NCBI RefSeq assembly: GCF_003182255.1 | Contig: NZ_QGTQ01000022.1 | Location: 41,111 to 105,110 of the forward strand | Length of the DNA: 64,000 bases | Source: Paenibacillus cellulosilyticus | GTDB taxonomy: Bacteria; Bacillota; Bacilli; Paenibacillales; Paenibacillaceae | Direction: 5' to 3' | Shown here: one piece after another, positions 35,498-43,931 of the stretch | Layout of the letters: each line of letters opens with the position of its first letter | Numbering within the stretch: the stretch's first letter is position 1 | Program-made: the position numbers and the translations under genes | Notes under the pieces: generated by a model | Told to the model about the DNA's origin: nothing | The model's database searches: none | The model's input: only the letters and a program-made list of their open reading frames with translations

Positions 35498-37822
35498 ATG
35501 AAATTCCATGACGGGAACTGGCTTGTACGTGAAGGCTTTAACCTGAAAGCAGCTACGCAAGCGCACGAAGTAGAGCGCAACGGCGACGAGCTGACGGCTT
35601 ATGTATCTCCAATTCCGATTATGTCCCGCGGTAATATGCTCGATACGCTGCAGCTGACGGTGAAATTCCACTCGCCAGCACCAGGCGTAATCGGCGTTAA
35701 GCTGATCCACTATGCAGGCGTTATTGAGCGCGGACCGAAATTCGAGCTGACGCCGCAATCGGCTGGCCACGTGACGATTACGGAAACAGAAGAAGAAACG
35801 ATTCTGACGAGCGGCAACCTGAGCGCACACATTCGCAAAGGCCAAGAGTGGAGCGTAGCGTTCTACCGCGGCGGCGAGCGTCTGACGGGCAGCGGCCCTC
35901 GTTCGATGGCATATATTACGGAAGGCAAGGAACGCAGATGGCTGCGCGACGAGCTGGATCTCGGCGTAGGCGAGTTCATCTACGGCCTCGGCGAGCGCTT
36001 CACGGCTTTCGTTAAGAACGGACAAGTTGTTGACCTCTGGAACCAAGACGGCGGCACGAGCTCCGAGCAGACGTACAAGAACATTCCGTTCTACGTTTCC
36101 AACAAAGGCTACGGCGTATTCGTCAACCAACCAGAGCTCGTATCCTTCGAGGTCGGTTCGGAGAAAGTGAAGAAAGTACAATTCAGCGTTGAAGGCGAAT
36201 CGCTCGAATACTTCGTCATCGACGGTCCTTCGATCAAGGACGTACTGAACAAATATACGGATCTGACGGGCAAGCCGGCACTGCCGCCAGCATGGTCGTT
36301 CGGTCTGTGGCTGACGACGTCGTTCACGACGAACTACGACGAAGCAACGGTTAACTCGTTCGTAGAGGGCATGGCGGAGCGCGATCTTCCGCTGCACGTC
36401 TTCCACTTCGACTGCTTCTGGATGAAGGAATACCACTGGACGGACTTCAAATGGGATGAGCGTACGTTCCCAGACCCAGTCGGCATGCTGAAACGTCTGC
36501 ACGAGAAAGGTCTGAAGATCTGCGTATGGATCAACCCTTACATCGCACAGCGTTCGCGTCTGTTCGAAGAAGGCAAAGCAAACGGCTACCTCGTGAAACG
36601 TCCGAACGGCGACGTGTGGCAGTGGGATTTGTGGCAGCCAGGCATGGCGCTCGTTGACTTCACGAACCCAGCAGCATGCGAATGGTATGCAAGCTACCTG
36701 CGCGACCTCGTGGACATGGGCGTAGACAGCTTCAAAACAGACTTCGGCGAGCGTATCCCGACGGATGTTGTGTACCATGACGGCTCCGACCCTTACAAAA
36801 TGCACAACTTCTACACGCAGCTGTACAACCAAGTTGTATTCAACGTGCTGGAAGAGAAGCTTGGCAAAGGCGAAGCAGCATTGTTCGCACGTTCGGCTAC
36901 GGCTGGCGGTCAGAAGTTCCCTGTACACTGGGGCGGCGACTGCTACGCTGACTACGAGTCGATGGCAGAGAGCCTCCGCGGCGGCCTGTCGCTCGGCCTG
37001 TCCGGCTTCGGCTTCTGGAGCCATGACATCGGCGGCTTCGAGAACACGGCACCAACGCATGTATTCAAACGCTGGCTGCAATTCGGCTTGCTTTCGAGCC
37101 ACAGCCGCCTGCACGGTTCGAAGTCGTACCGGGTACCTTGGGCTTACGATCAAGAAGCAGTTGACGTTACGCGCTTCTTCACGAAGCTTAAGAGCCGCCT
37201 GATGCCTTACCTGTTCGACACAGCCGGACAAGCGACTGAGCTCGGTCTGCCATCGCAGCGTGCAATGGTCATCGAATTCCAGAACGATCCGACGACGGAA
37301 TTCCTCGACCGCCAATACATGCTCGGCGACAACCTGCTTGTTGCACCAATCTTCTCGGAGAGCGGCGACGTGCAATACTACCTGCCACAAGGCGGTACGT
37401 GGACGCATGTGCTGAGCGGCGAGACGAGACAACCAGGCTGGTACAAAGAAAACTACGGTTTCGACAGCCTGCCATTGTTCGCGCGTCCAAACTCGATTAT
37501 CGCATTTGGTGCGAACGAGCAGCGTCCGGACTATGACTACTCGAACGGTGTAGACTTCAACGTCTACGCGCTGGAAGATGGCCGTACGGCTACAGCAACG
37601 GTTCGCGACATCAAAGGTGCAGTTGAAACGACGGTTGCCATCGCTCGCGAAGGCAAATCGATCACTGTTTCCCTGCAAGGCAGCGGCAAAGCGTTCAGCG
37701 TAACGCTGAACAGCACGGGCGAGATTGCATCGGCAAACGGCGCATCCGCAACGGTTGACGGCAACTCCGTCCTCGTCCCTGCGGGCGAGAACAACGTCAC
37801 AGTAACGATTACGCTGGCTTAA
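35498..37822 (+). CDS. yicI: Alpha-xylosidase, glycoside hydrolase family 31 (YicI type)
   Basis: 774 residues, ATG at 35498 after GAAAGGATG. GH31 retaining alpha-xylosidase: nucleophile Asp in SFKTDFGERIP near residue 414, acid/base Asp in HWGGDCYADYE near 480, and SHDIGGFENTAP near 508. KTDFGERIP is the form found in YicI-type xylosidases, which release alpha-linked xylose from xyloglucan oligosaccharides. No signal peptide, so it works inside the cell on imported oligosaccharides. Length agrees with E. coli YicI (~770). It is divergently arranged with an AraC regulator and ends at a terminator. Confidence 0.95.
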   Translation: MKFHDGNWLVREGFNLKAATQAHEVERNGDELTAYVSPIPIMSRGNMLDTLQLTVKFHSPAPGVIGVKLIHYAGVIERGPKFELTPQSAGHVTITETEEETILTSGNLSAHIRKGQEWSVAFYRGGERLTGSGPRSMAYITEGKERRWLRDELDLGVGEFIYGLGERFTAFVKNGQVVDLWNQDGGTSSEQTYKNIPFYVSNKGYGVFVNQPELVSFEVGSEKVKKVQFSVEGESLEYFVIDGPSIKDVLNKYTDLTGKPALPPAWSFGLWLTTSFTTNYDEATVNSFVEGMAERDLPLHVFHFDCFWMKEYHWTDFKWDERTFPDPVGMLKRLHEKGLKICVWINPYIAQRSRLFEEGKANGYLVKRPNGDVWQWDLWQPGMALVDFTNPAACEWYASYLRDLVDMGVDSFKTDFGERIPTDVVYHDGSDPYKMHNFYTQLYNQVVFNVLEEKLGKGEAALFARSATAGGQKFPVHWGGDCYADYESMAESLRGGLSLGLSGFGFWSHDIGGFENTAPTHVFKRWLQFGLLSSHSRLHGSKSYRVPWAYDQEAVDVTRFFTKLKSRLMPYLFDTAGQATELGLPSQRAMVIEFQNDPTTEFLDRQYMLGDNLLVAPIFSESGDVQYYLPQGGTWTHVLSGETRQPGWYKENYGFDSLPLFARPNSIIAFGANEQRPDYDYSNGVDFNVYALEDGRTATATVRDIKGAVETTVAIAREGKSITVSLQGSGKAFSVTLNSTGEIASANGASATVDGNSVLVPAGENNVTVTITLA

Positions 37823-37851
37823 TCAAGCCTCGTGCTCGAATGAAGTAATAG

Positions 37852-37891
37852 AAGCCTCCAATTTCACGGTAAGTGAGTTGGGGGCTTTTTG
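37852..37891 (+). terminator. Terminator after the alpha-xylosidase gene
   Basis: AAGCCTCCAA pairs with TTGGGGGCTT (one wobble) across a 16-base loop, then TTTTT. Confidence 0.85.
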
Positions 37892-37949
37892 GCGAGCAAT
37901 GGGACAGTCGACGGCTGCTCGCCGTACCGGACGTGGTCACGCGATCCAT

Positions 37950-38312
37950 ATGGCGACGAACTTAACCTATGTGTTCGGTTCTTACGCTCGCGGCGGAGAT
38001 CTCGTACAAGGCGTCTCCTCGGGCAGCGGTGTGGACGTACCGATACTGCTGCTGATCGGCGTCGCGTCGATACCGGCAATCTATGTGTGTTGGCTCATTC
38101 TGAAGCGTATGGACCGGACGATGGCGCATGCAAGGCAGAAGCAGGGAGATGAACCATCGAGAAGGAACGAGGCCGGAGGAAGTATGGATGGGCTGAATGG
38201 GAGCCGGCAGGATGCTGCGGGAGGGAAGTGGCGGTTGGATGCGGGGTGGAGCTGGCTTGTACCAGTCACGCTTGCTGTCATCGTCTTCATCGTGAAGGCG
38301 ATAGCCGGGTAG
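37950..38312 (+). CDS. Small two-helix membrane protein, unrecognised
   Basis: About 120 residues if the ATG at 37950 is used; the frame is open from 37878 but that region overlaps the preceding terminator. Two hydrophobic helices are clear: PILLLIGVASIPAIYVCWLI and WLVPVTLAVIVFIVKAIAG at the C terminus. Between them is a ~60-residue polar, Gly/Arg-rich segment. No good ribosome site is visible, so the start is uncertain. No family recognised. Confidence 0.5.
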   Translation: MATNLTYVFGSYARGGDLVQGVSSGSGVDVPILLLIGVASIPAIYVCWLILKRMDRTMAHARQKQGDEPSRRNEAGGSMDGLNGSRQDAAGGKWRLDAGWSWLVPVTLAVIVFIVKAIAG

Positions 38313-38491
38313 CTTGCGGTAATCGAGTAAATTGGTGCACGACTAAATTGCCACAACGGACGAACCGTTAGTATTTTGACAGCTTTCGGATAGGTAGTGT
38401 GCGGATGAGGAGTCGTTGTAGGTTTAAGCAAGGAACCTTTGTTTAATAAGTCTCGTCTACGTATGTGAGACTCATTGAAAGGGTGGGGTGG

Positions 38492-38782
38492 ATGAATTAC
38501 GCGATTATCGGCTGCACGTTTATCCTGTCGGCATTCGTATCGATTCGGGTCATGAGGAGTACCCGCAATCAGTGGCTAGGCATGGCGGCAGCACTTGGAA
38601 TGAACTCGATTATCCTCGTCACGGCGGCATGGCTGCTGCTGCGAACGGATGAACAGGTACGGCTGTTTGGGATTGACCATGCGAACCGATTTACGCTGAT
38701 CCTCGCGCTGCCCTTCATCACGTGGGTGCATTTGATGATGCTCTCGTTCGTCCGAAAGCGTATGGCTTGGCGTCAGAGCTGA
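38492..38782 (+). CDS. Small three-helix membrane protein, unrecognised
   Basis: 96 residues from the ATG at 38492, preceded by GGGTGGGGTGG. Three hydrophobic helices (YAIIGCTFILSAFVSIRV; LGMNSIILVTAAWLLL; FTLILALPFITWVHLMML) and a basic C-terminal tail. No family recognised. It ends just before a terminator and the Fur-controlled region. Confidence 0.6.
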   Translation: MNYAIIGCTFILSAFVSIRVMRSTRNQWLGMAAALGMNSIILVTAAWLLLRTDEQVRLFGIDHANRFTLILALPFITWVHLMMLSFVRKRMAWRQS

Positions 38783-38832
38783 GCCGAGCCGAGCCGAGGC
38801 ACTGTATTGCATTGACATAAAAAAATATGGAG

Positions 38833-38861
38833 GCGGCTGTTTAACATACAGCTGCTTTTTT
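38833..38861 (+). terminator. Terminator after the small membrane protein gene
   Basis: GCGGCTGT and ACAGCTGC (one wobble) around a seven-base loop, then TTTTTT. Confidence 0.8.
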
Positions 38862-38875
38862 GTTATACTATATAT

Positions 38876-38895
38876 GATAATGATAACCATTCTCA
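38876..38895. promoter_or_regulatory. Fur box before the AraC-binding-protein fusion gene
   Basis: GATAATGATAACCATTCTCA matches the classical Fur consensus (GATAATGATAATCATTATC) at most positions and overlaps a TATAAT element. It indicates iron repression of the regulator gene. Confidence 0.85.
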
Positions 38896-38915
38896 TATAA
38901 TGAGGTGACAAATAG

Positions 38916-40727
38916 ATGCCTGTGAGCAACCAAGTTCCTATTACCCACGATGAAGCTATGAGTCGTTCGATTCATCCTATGTCTTCTTCGGAGGAAAGCA
39001 ATGCCTCCAATTATTCGCTAATGTCCAATCGGACATTTGATGCTGCTAGGATAGAGCTGCCGCTTGAGGAGCTGACCGTTCGGCTGTGGTCGGTTGAGCT
39101 GTTCTCATCAGGAGACAGCGAATGGCTGCAGCAGCAGCAATTGAATTCGACCTATGCGCTCGTCGTGCTGCTCAATGGGGAGGGAGAGCTCGTACGGAAT
39201 GCACGGACGTGTCGGATGGCTGCAGATACCGCATATTGGTGCATGCCGGAGACGACATTCCGAATTGTGCCTGCAGCTGGAGGGCAGCTATCTGCTGCCG
39301 TCATTCGTTTCGGTCTCTATCGTCCATTGGACGATGCGCTGGATACCTATGACCCCGATGCCATTCGCTCATCGAATAGCACGATGGCTGTAAGTCAGTT
39401 AGCACTGGTTCCTGTAACGACCGATCGATTGCCATTCACCTGCTGCGAGGATGTCTTCATAGAGCCGGCGGGGCAGCTTGCCGAACGATGCCGCTCGATC
39501 TACCGCAGCAGCCGGCACGAGGATGGGCTGCTGCGCTGGCGTGCACAGAGCGAGCTCTACGAGCTGCTGTACGAGATGTTGTCTGCCGTGCGGAGCCGGA
39601 CTCGAGGCAGTTCCCTTCACGCGCTGGAGCGGGTGAAGGAATGGATGGCGGAGCATTACCGGGAGGACTTATCGATTGAACGGCTGGCGGGGATCGCGGA
39701 GCTGAGCCCGAATTATTTTGCCGACCTGTTCAAGAAGACGTACGGGATAAGTGCACTGGATATGCTGCTCGAAATACGAATGGCGAAGGCGAAGCAGTTG
39801 ATGCTCCGCTCCGACCGCAAGCTGCGCGACATTGCGCATGAGGTGGGCTATGAGGACGAGTTTTATTTCAGCCGCAAGTTCAAGAAGGTGTATCAGCTAT
39901 CGCCATCGCATTACCTCAAGCAGCGCATTCGACGGATTGCAGCGTATGGCTGCACCGCCTCGATTGGTTATCTGACGCCGCTTCATGTTGTGCCGCACGC
40001 CGCGCCGCTTCATCCCAAATGGTCGGGCAATTACTACCAGCAGATGTGTGCAGATATCCCGTATCACTTGGATGCTTATCGCAACACGAGTGTGTCGGAT
40101 GAGAATTACGTACTGCTTGCTGAGGCGAAGCCAGAGCTGATCGTCTGCACGCCTAACGTCAATGCTTCGGAGAAGCAGCGGCTCGATCATATTGCATCTA
40201 CGCTCGTATTGCCGGAGGAAGGGCCGTTCAGCTGGAAGGCGGGGCTGCGAGAAGTAGCGGCAGCGCTTGGTGAACAGGCGGAGGCGGAGCGCTGGATTGC
40301 GAACTATGAACGAAGAACGTCGATGCTGAACAAGCAGGTCGCGGAGGCGCTGAACGGTGAATCCGTGCTTGTCGTGCGGATGTTCGGAGAAGGGTTGTTC
40401 AGCTACACGAATCAAGGAATCGAGGATGTGCTGTACAACGAGATGGGCGTAGCACGTCCTCGTGCATTCCCTACGGCAGCCTCTCTTGGAGAGCGATTAA
40501 CGCCGGAACAGCTGGATGAGGTAGGGGCGGACCATATTCTGCTGCTCATCTGCCAAGAGTCGGAGACGCTCTCGTATTGGCACCGATTGCGTCAATCGGC
40601 GGAGTGGAAGCTGCTTGAGTCGGTTCGCGAGGGGCGGTTGAAGCTGATTCCGTCCAACCCATGGCGCGAATATTCACCTGCGGGAGTGGAGCGGCTGCGT
40701 GAGGAGATCGTAACGATCTTTCGCTAG
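38916..40727 (+). CDS. AraC regulator fused to a siderophore-binding-protein domain (Btr-like)
   Basis: 603 residues, ATG at 38916 after TGAGGTGAC. Residues ~45-215 form an N-terminal sensing region, ~228-330 the AraC DNA-binding domain (LSIERLAGIAELSPNYFADL; KLRDIAHEVGYEDEFYFSRK), and ~345-603 a periplasmic-binding-protein-like domain (ENYVLLAEAKPELIVCTPNV; ALGEQAEAERWIANYERR). Bacillus Btr (YbbB) has this layout and activates feuABC when it binds ferri-bacillibactin inside the cell. Gene order here, regulator then binding protein and permeases with Fur boxes, supports the same role. The actual siderophore is not known. Confidence 0.92.
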   Translation: MPVSNQVPITHDEAMSRSIHPMSSSEESNASNYSLMSNRTFDAARIELPLEELTVRLWSVELFSSGDSEWLQQQQLNSTYALVVLLNGEGELVRNARTCRMAADTAYWCMPETTFRIVPAAGGQLSAAVIRFGLYRPLDDALDTYDPDAIRSSNSTMAVSQLALVPVTTDRLPFTCCEDVFIEPAGQLAERCRSIYRSSRHEDGLLRWRAQSELYELLYEMLSAVRSRTRGSSLHALERVKEWMAEHYREDLSIERLAGIAELSPNYFADLFKKTYGISALDMLLEIRMAKAKQLMLRSDRKLRDIAHEVGYEDEFYFSRKFKKVYQLSPSHYLKQRIRRIAAYGCTASIGYLTPLHVVPHAAPLHPKWSGNYYQQMCADIPYHLDAYRNTSVSDENYVLLAEAKPELIVCTPNVNASEKQRLDHIASTLVLPEEGPFSWKAGLREVAAALGEQAEAERWIANYERRTSMLNKQVAEALNGESVLVVRMFGEGLFSYTNQGIEDVLYNEMGVARPRAFPTAASLGERLTPEQLDEVGADHILLLICQESETLSYWHRLRQSAEWKLLESVREGRLKLIPSNPWREYSPAGVERLREEIVTIFR

Positions 40728-40808
40728 CATTCATTGATTATTAGAAATGTCCATCATCATTCTGGATTTTGTCCATGGAGCGGGAAACCGCGTCCTTTTA
40801 TAATCGAT

Positions 40809-40827
40809 ATTGATAATCGTTATCAAT
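40809..40827. promoter_or_regulatory. Fur box before the siderophore-binding lipoprotein gene
   Basis: ATTGATAATCGTTATCAAT is a perfect 19-bp palindrome of Fur type, 38 bp upstream of the start codon. Confidence 0.92.
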
Positions 40828-40865
40828 TATTAAGTTTGAATTTCGAAGGGAGCCTTACGAAAGAG

Positions 40866-41885
40866 ATGAGAAATTTTCGTTTATTTGCAGGCCTGCTGCT
40901 TGTAATGGCCGTTCTGCTGGCAGCATGCGGTGAGAAGGAAGAGACGAGCACAACGGGCACGGAAACGAAGTCCGAGACGACGACGGAGACAACAGCAGCA
41001 CAGACAGATACAAGCGAGACGAAGACGGATACGGCAGCAGCGGCTACGAAGGTCGTCAAATATTTGGATCAAGAATACACAGTTCCTGCTACGGCTGAGC
41101 GTATCGTCATCACGGGCGCACTCGAAGCGATGGAGGACTCGATTCTGATGGACATCCATCCAATTGGTGCGATTTCGGTCGGCGGACAGTTCCCGGAGAT
41201 GTTCAGCGCCATTACGGATAAAGCGGAATCGATCGGCGAGAAGATGGAACCAAATATGGAGAAAATCTTGCAGCTGAAGCCGGACGTCATTCTCGCATCG
41301 AGTAAATTCGACCCTGCAGTTATCGAGCAGCTGAGCAAGATCACAACGACGATTCCTTACTCGCACATTGCAACGAACTGGGAGAGCAATTTGAACCTGC
41401 TTGGCGAGTTGACGGGCAAGACGGATGAAGCAGCGAAGCAAATCGCTGACTATAAGAGCAAGCTGGAGACGGTGAAGAGCTCGCTGGGCGACAAGCTGAA
41501 GGATAAGAATGCCGTAATGGTTCGTATCCGTGCCGGTGAGATGTACATCTACGGTCCAAGTCTCTACTACAATCAAGCACTCTATGAGGATCTCGGCTTG
41601 ACGGTCCCTGCGGAGATTCAAGCAGCGAAGTCACAGGCGGCGCTTCCGATTGAGCAGCTGGCTGAGATGAATCCGGACCTTCTGTTCATCCAGTTCTCGC
41701 CGGATGAGAATAAGGACAACCCGCAAGCGCTCGAGGATCTGAAAAATAATGCGATTTTCAAAAGCCTCGACGCTGTGAAAAACGGTCAATTATATGAAAA
41801 TATCGTCAACCCGCTCGCCCAAGGCGGTACGGCATACAGCAAAGTCGAATTCCTCAACGCTTTCGAGAGCAAGCTGAGCCAATAA
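40866..41885 (+). CDS. Ferric-siderophore-binding lipoprotein (FeuA-like)
   Basis: 339 residues from the ATG at 40866; a longer frame from 40734 runs through the Fur box and is rejected. Lipobox LAAC with Cys at residue 21, then a long Thr/Glu-rich linker to ~58. The mature domain is of the FecB/FhuD type with a rigid helix between lobes: YTVPATAERIVITGALEAME near 64, IHPIGAISVGGQFPEMF near 97, ILQLKPDVILASSKFDP near 135. It captures the ferric siderophore for the two permeases downstream. It follows the Btr-like gene and is under its own Fur box. Confidence 0.93.
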   Translation: MRNFRLFAGLLLVMAVLLAACGEKEETSTTGTETKSETTTETTAAQTDTSETKTDTAAAATKVVKYLDQEYTVPATAERIVITGALEAMEDSILMDIHPIGAISVGGQFPEMFSAITDKAESIGEKMEPNMEKILQLKPDVILASSKFDPAVIEQLSKITTTIPYSHIATNWESNLNLLGELTGKTDEAAKQIADYKSKLETVKSSLGDKLKDKNAVMVRIRAGEMYIYGPSLYYNQALYEDLGLTVPAEIQAAKSQAALPIEQLAEMNPDLLFIQFSPDENKDNPQALEDLKNNAIFKSLDAVKNGQLYENIVNPLAQGGTAYSKVEFLNAFESKLSQ

Positions 41886-41890
41886 CGCCC

Positions 41891-42901
41891 ATGCGAGTCA
41901 AATACGCGCTGCCGACCGCCATTCTATTGATGGCGCCGGCAGCTGTTGTGCTTCTCATCCTGCTGTCGGTGCTGTACGGGGCGAAATCGATTGATGCGCA
42001 CACGGTATGGAACGCGATCGTCCACTTCGATAAGGAGAGCGTTGATCATCAGATCATTCGGACATCGCGGATTCCACGGGTCGTGGGTGCGCTGCTGATT
42101 GGCTGTTTTCTCGCGGTATCGGGTGCATTGATGCAGGGCATGACGCGCAACTATCTCGCCTCTCCTTCGATAATGGGCGTATCGGACGGATCGGTATTTG
42201 CAGTTACACTTGCGATGGTATTCCTGCCATCGAACCATAACTTGAGCATGATCGGATTCTCGCTGCTAGGCTCGGCCTTCGGCGCCTTTGTCGTTTTTGG
42301 GCTGGCATGGCTCATTCCGCGTGGTATGACGCCAGTGAAGCTGGCTATTCTAGGCACGATTATTGGCATGTTCCTTAATGGGGTGGCGGATGCAGTCGCA
42401 ACCTATTATCAGATATCTCAAAGCATCAGCTTTTGGTATAACGCACGGCTCTATCAGATGGACCCGGCGATGATTAAGCTGGCGCTGCCATTCGCCATTG
42501 TTGGACTGACGCTGGCCATGTGCTTGTCCCGCTCGATCACGGTGCTGTCGCTTGGCGATGAGATGTCGGCTGGTCTCGGTCAGCGGACGGGGTTGGTGAA
42601 GGCAGGCGCCATGCTCGCGGTCGTGCTGCTGACGGGCGCCTCAGTTGCGCTAGCTGGCAAAATCGCCTTCGTTGGCCTCATCATTCCGCACATCGCCCGC
42701 TATTTAGTCGGTCAGGATTATCGGTGGGTCATTCCGGTATCCGGCGTGCTGGGCGGTATATTCCTAGCGTTCTGCGATGTATTGTCCCGTTTCGTCAATT
42801 ACCCATTCGAGACGCCGATTGGCGTCGTGACGGCCTTGTTCGGCGTCCCGTTCTTCCTCTATCTCATCTGGAGACGCGGAGGAGGTGAAGCACGTGGCTA
42901 G
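41891..42901 (+). CDS. FecCD-family siderophore permease (FeuB-like)
   Basis: 336 residues, ATG at 41891, five bases after the lipoprotein stop. About nine to ten membrane helices. FecCD marks: SRIPRVVGALLIGCFLAVSG near residue 56, MQGMTRNYLASPSIMGVSDG near 79, and the coupling segment KIAFVGLIIPHIARYLVG near 257. Forms a heterodimeric channel with the next permease. The two genes overlap slightly, so translation is coupled. Confidence 0.93.
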   Translation: MRVKYALPTAILLMAPAAVVLLILLSVLYGAKSIDAHTVWNAIVHFDKESVDHQIIRTSRIPRVVGALLIGCFLAVSGALMQGMTRNYLASPSIMGVSDGSVFAVTLAMVFLPSNHNLSMIGFSLLGSAFGAFVVFGLAWLIPRGMTPVKLAILGTIIGMFLNGVADAVATYYQISQSISFWYNARLYQMDPAMIKLALPFAIVGLTLAMCLSRSITVLSLGDEMSAGLGQRTGLVKAGAMLAVVLLTGASVALAGKIAFVGLIIPHIARYLVGQDYRWVIPVSGVLGGIFLAFCDVLSRFVNYPFETPIGVVTALFGVPFFLYLIWRRGGGEARG

Positions 42902-43916
42902 CCGTTCGTTCTATTCCTTCTGGTCGGTCATGGTCGTATGTGCGCTTGTCATTGCAACGGCAGTTTATCTGAGCGTAACGAACGGCGTGTTCGATATTTC
43001 GCTATTGGATGTCGTGAAGACGCTGCTTCGCATTAACCCGGTGCCGGACTATGACTTGGTTATTTTTGAATTCCGGTTGCCGCGCATCGTGCTAGGGCTG
43101 CTTGTCGGGTATGCACTCGGCGTGGCAGGCGCAGTTGTACAAGGCGTGACGCGCAATGGCCTCGCCGATCCCGGTATTCTCGGCATTAACGCGGGAGCGG
43201 GGATGATGGTCGTATTGTTCATGTTTCTGCTGCGCGGGCAGCTCGATATGCAAGGGACGTTGTCCGTCATGGCGATGCCGATGTTTGGTCTAGTCGGCGG
43301 ATTGGCGGCCGCAGGACTCATTCTGATTCTGGCTAGACGCGGGGGCAAAATCGATCCGCAGCGGCTCGTGCTCGTCGGCATTGCGATGTCGCTTGGCTTC
43401 GGCGCGGCTACGTTATATTTTTCACTCAAAATGAATCCGCAAGACTTCGAGATGGCTGTCGTCTGGCTGTCGGGCTCGATCTACAGTGCGAACTGGCGTT
43501 TTGTGCTTGCTGTGCTGCCTTGGATCATTCTTATTCCACCGCTTCTATGGACGCGGGCGAGCAAGCTGGATTTGCTTCAACTGGAGGATACAAGCGCGAT
43601 CAGCGTCGGACTGGCGGTTGAGCGTGAGCGGCTGCTGCTTCTAATCGGGAGCGTTGCGCTGGTTGCAGCCAGCGTGTCGGTATCCGGCAGTATCGGCTTC
43701 GTCGGGCTGATCGCACCGCATATGGCTAGAAGATTAGTTGGGCTGTCGCATCGGTATATTTTGCCCGTCAGCGGGGTTGTCGGAATGGCGATGGTCGTCG
43801 TTGGCGACCTGATCGGGAAGACGGTCTTTGCACCCGCACAGCTGGCGGTCGGTATTGTGATCTCGGTCATCGGGGTGCCGTACTTTGTTTATTTGCTCAT
43901 ACGGGCTAGAGCTTAG
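42894..43916 (+). CDS. FecCD-family siderophore permease (FeuC-like)
   Basis: 340 residues from the GTG at 42894, chosen because GGAGGTG lies seven bases upstream; a GTG at 42885 is inside that site. FecCD marks: EFRLPRIVLGLLVGYALGVA near residue 62, VVQGVTRNGLADPGILGINA near 82 and GSIGFVGLIAPHMARRLVGL near 263. Completes the importer. No ATPase gene is found in the locus; Bacillus FeuABC likewise uses a separately encoded ATPase (YusV). Confidence 0.93.
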   Translation: MASRSFYSFWSVMVVCALVIATAVYLSVTNGVFDISLLDVVKTLLRINPVPDYDLVIFEFRLPRIVLGLLVGYALGVAGAVVQGVTRNGLADPGILGINAGAGMMVVLFMFLLRGQLDMQGTLSVMAMPMFGLVGGLAAAGLILILARRGGKIDPQRLVLVGIAMSLGFGAATLYFSLKMNPQDFEMAVVWLSGSIYSANWRFVLAVLPWIILIPPLLWTRASKLDLLQLEDTSAISVGLAVERERLLLLIGSVALVAASVSVSGSIGFVGLIAPHMARRLVGLSHRYILPVSGVVGMAMVVVGDLIGKTVFAPAQLAVGIVISVIGVPYFVYLLIRARA

Positions 43917-43931
43917 TGCAGTGAGGATATC

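Noticed and set aside
35492..37678. 728-codon frame on the minus strand opposite the alpha-xylosidase
   Set aside because: Shadow of a strongly biased GH31 gene; no start signal and no recognisable domain.
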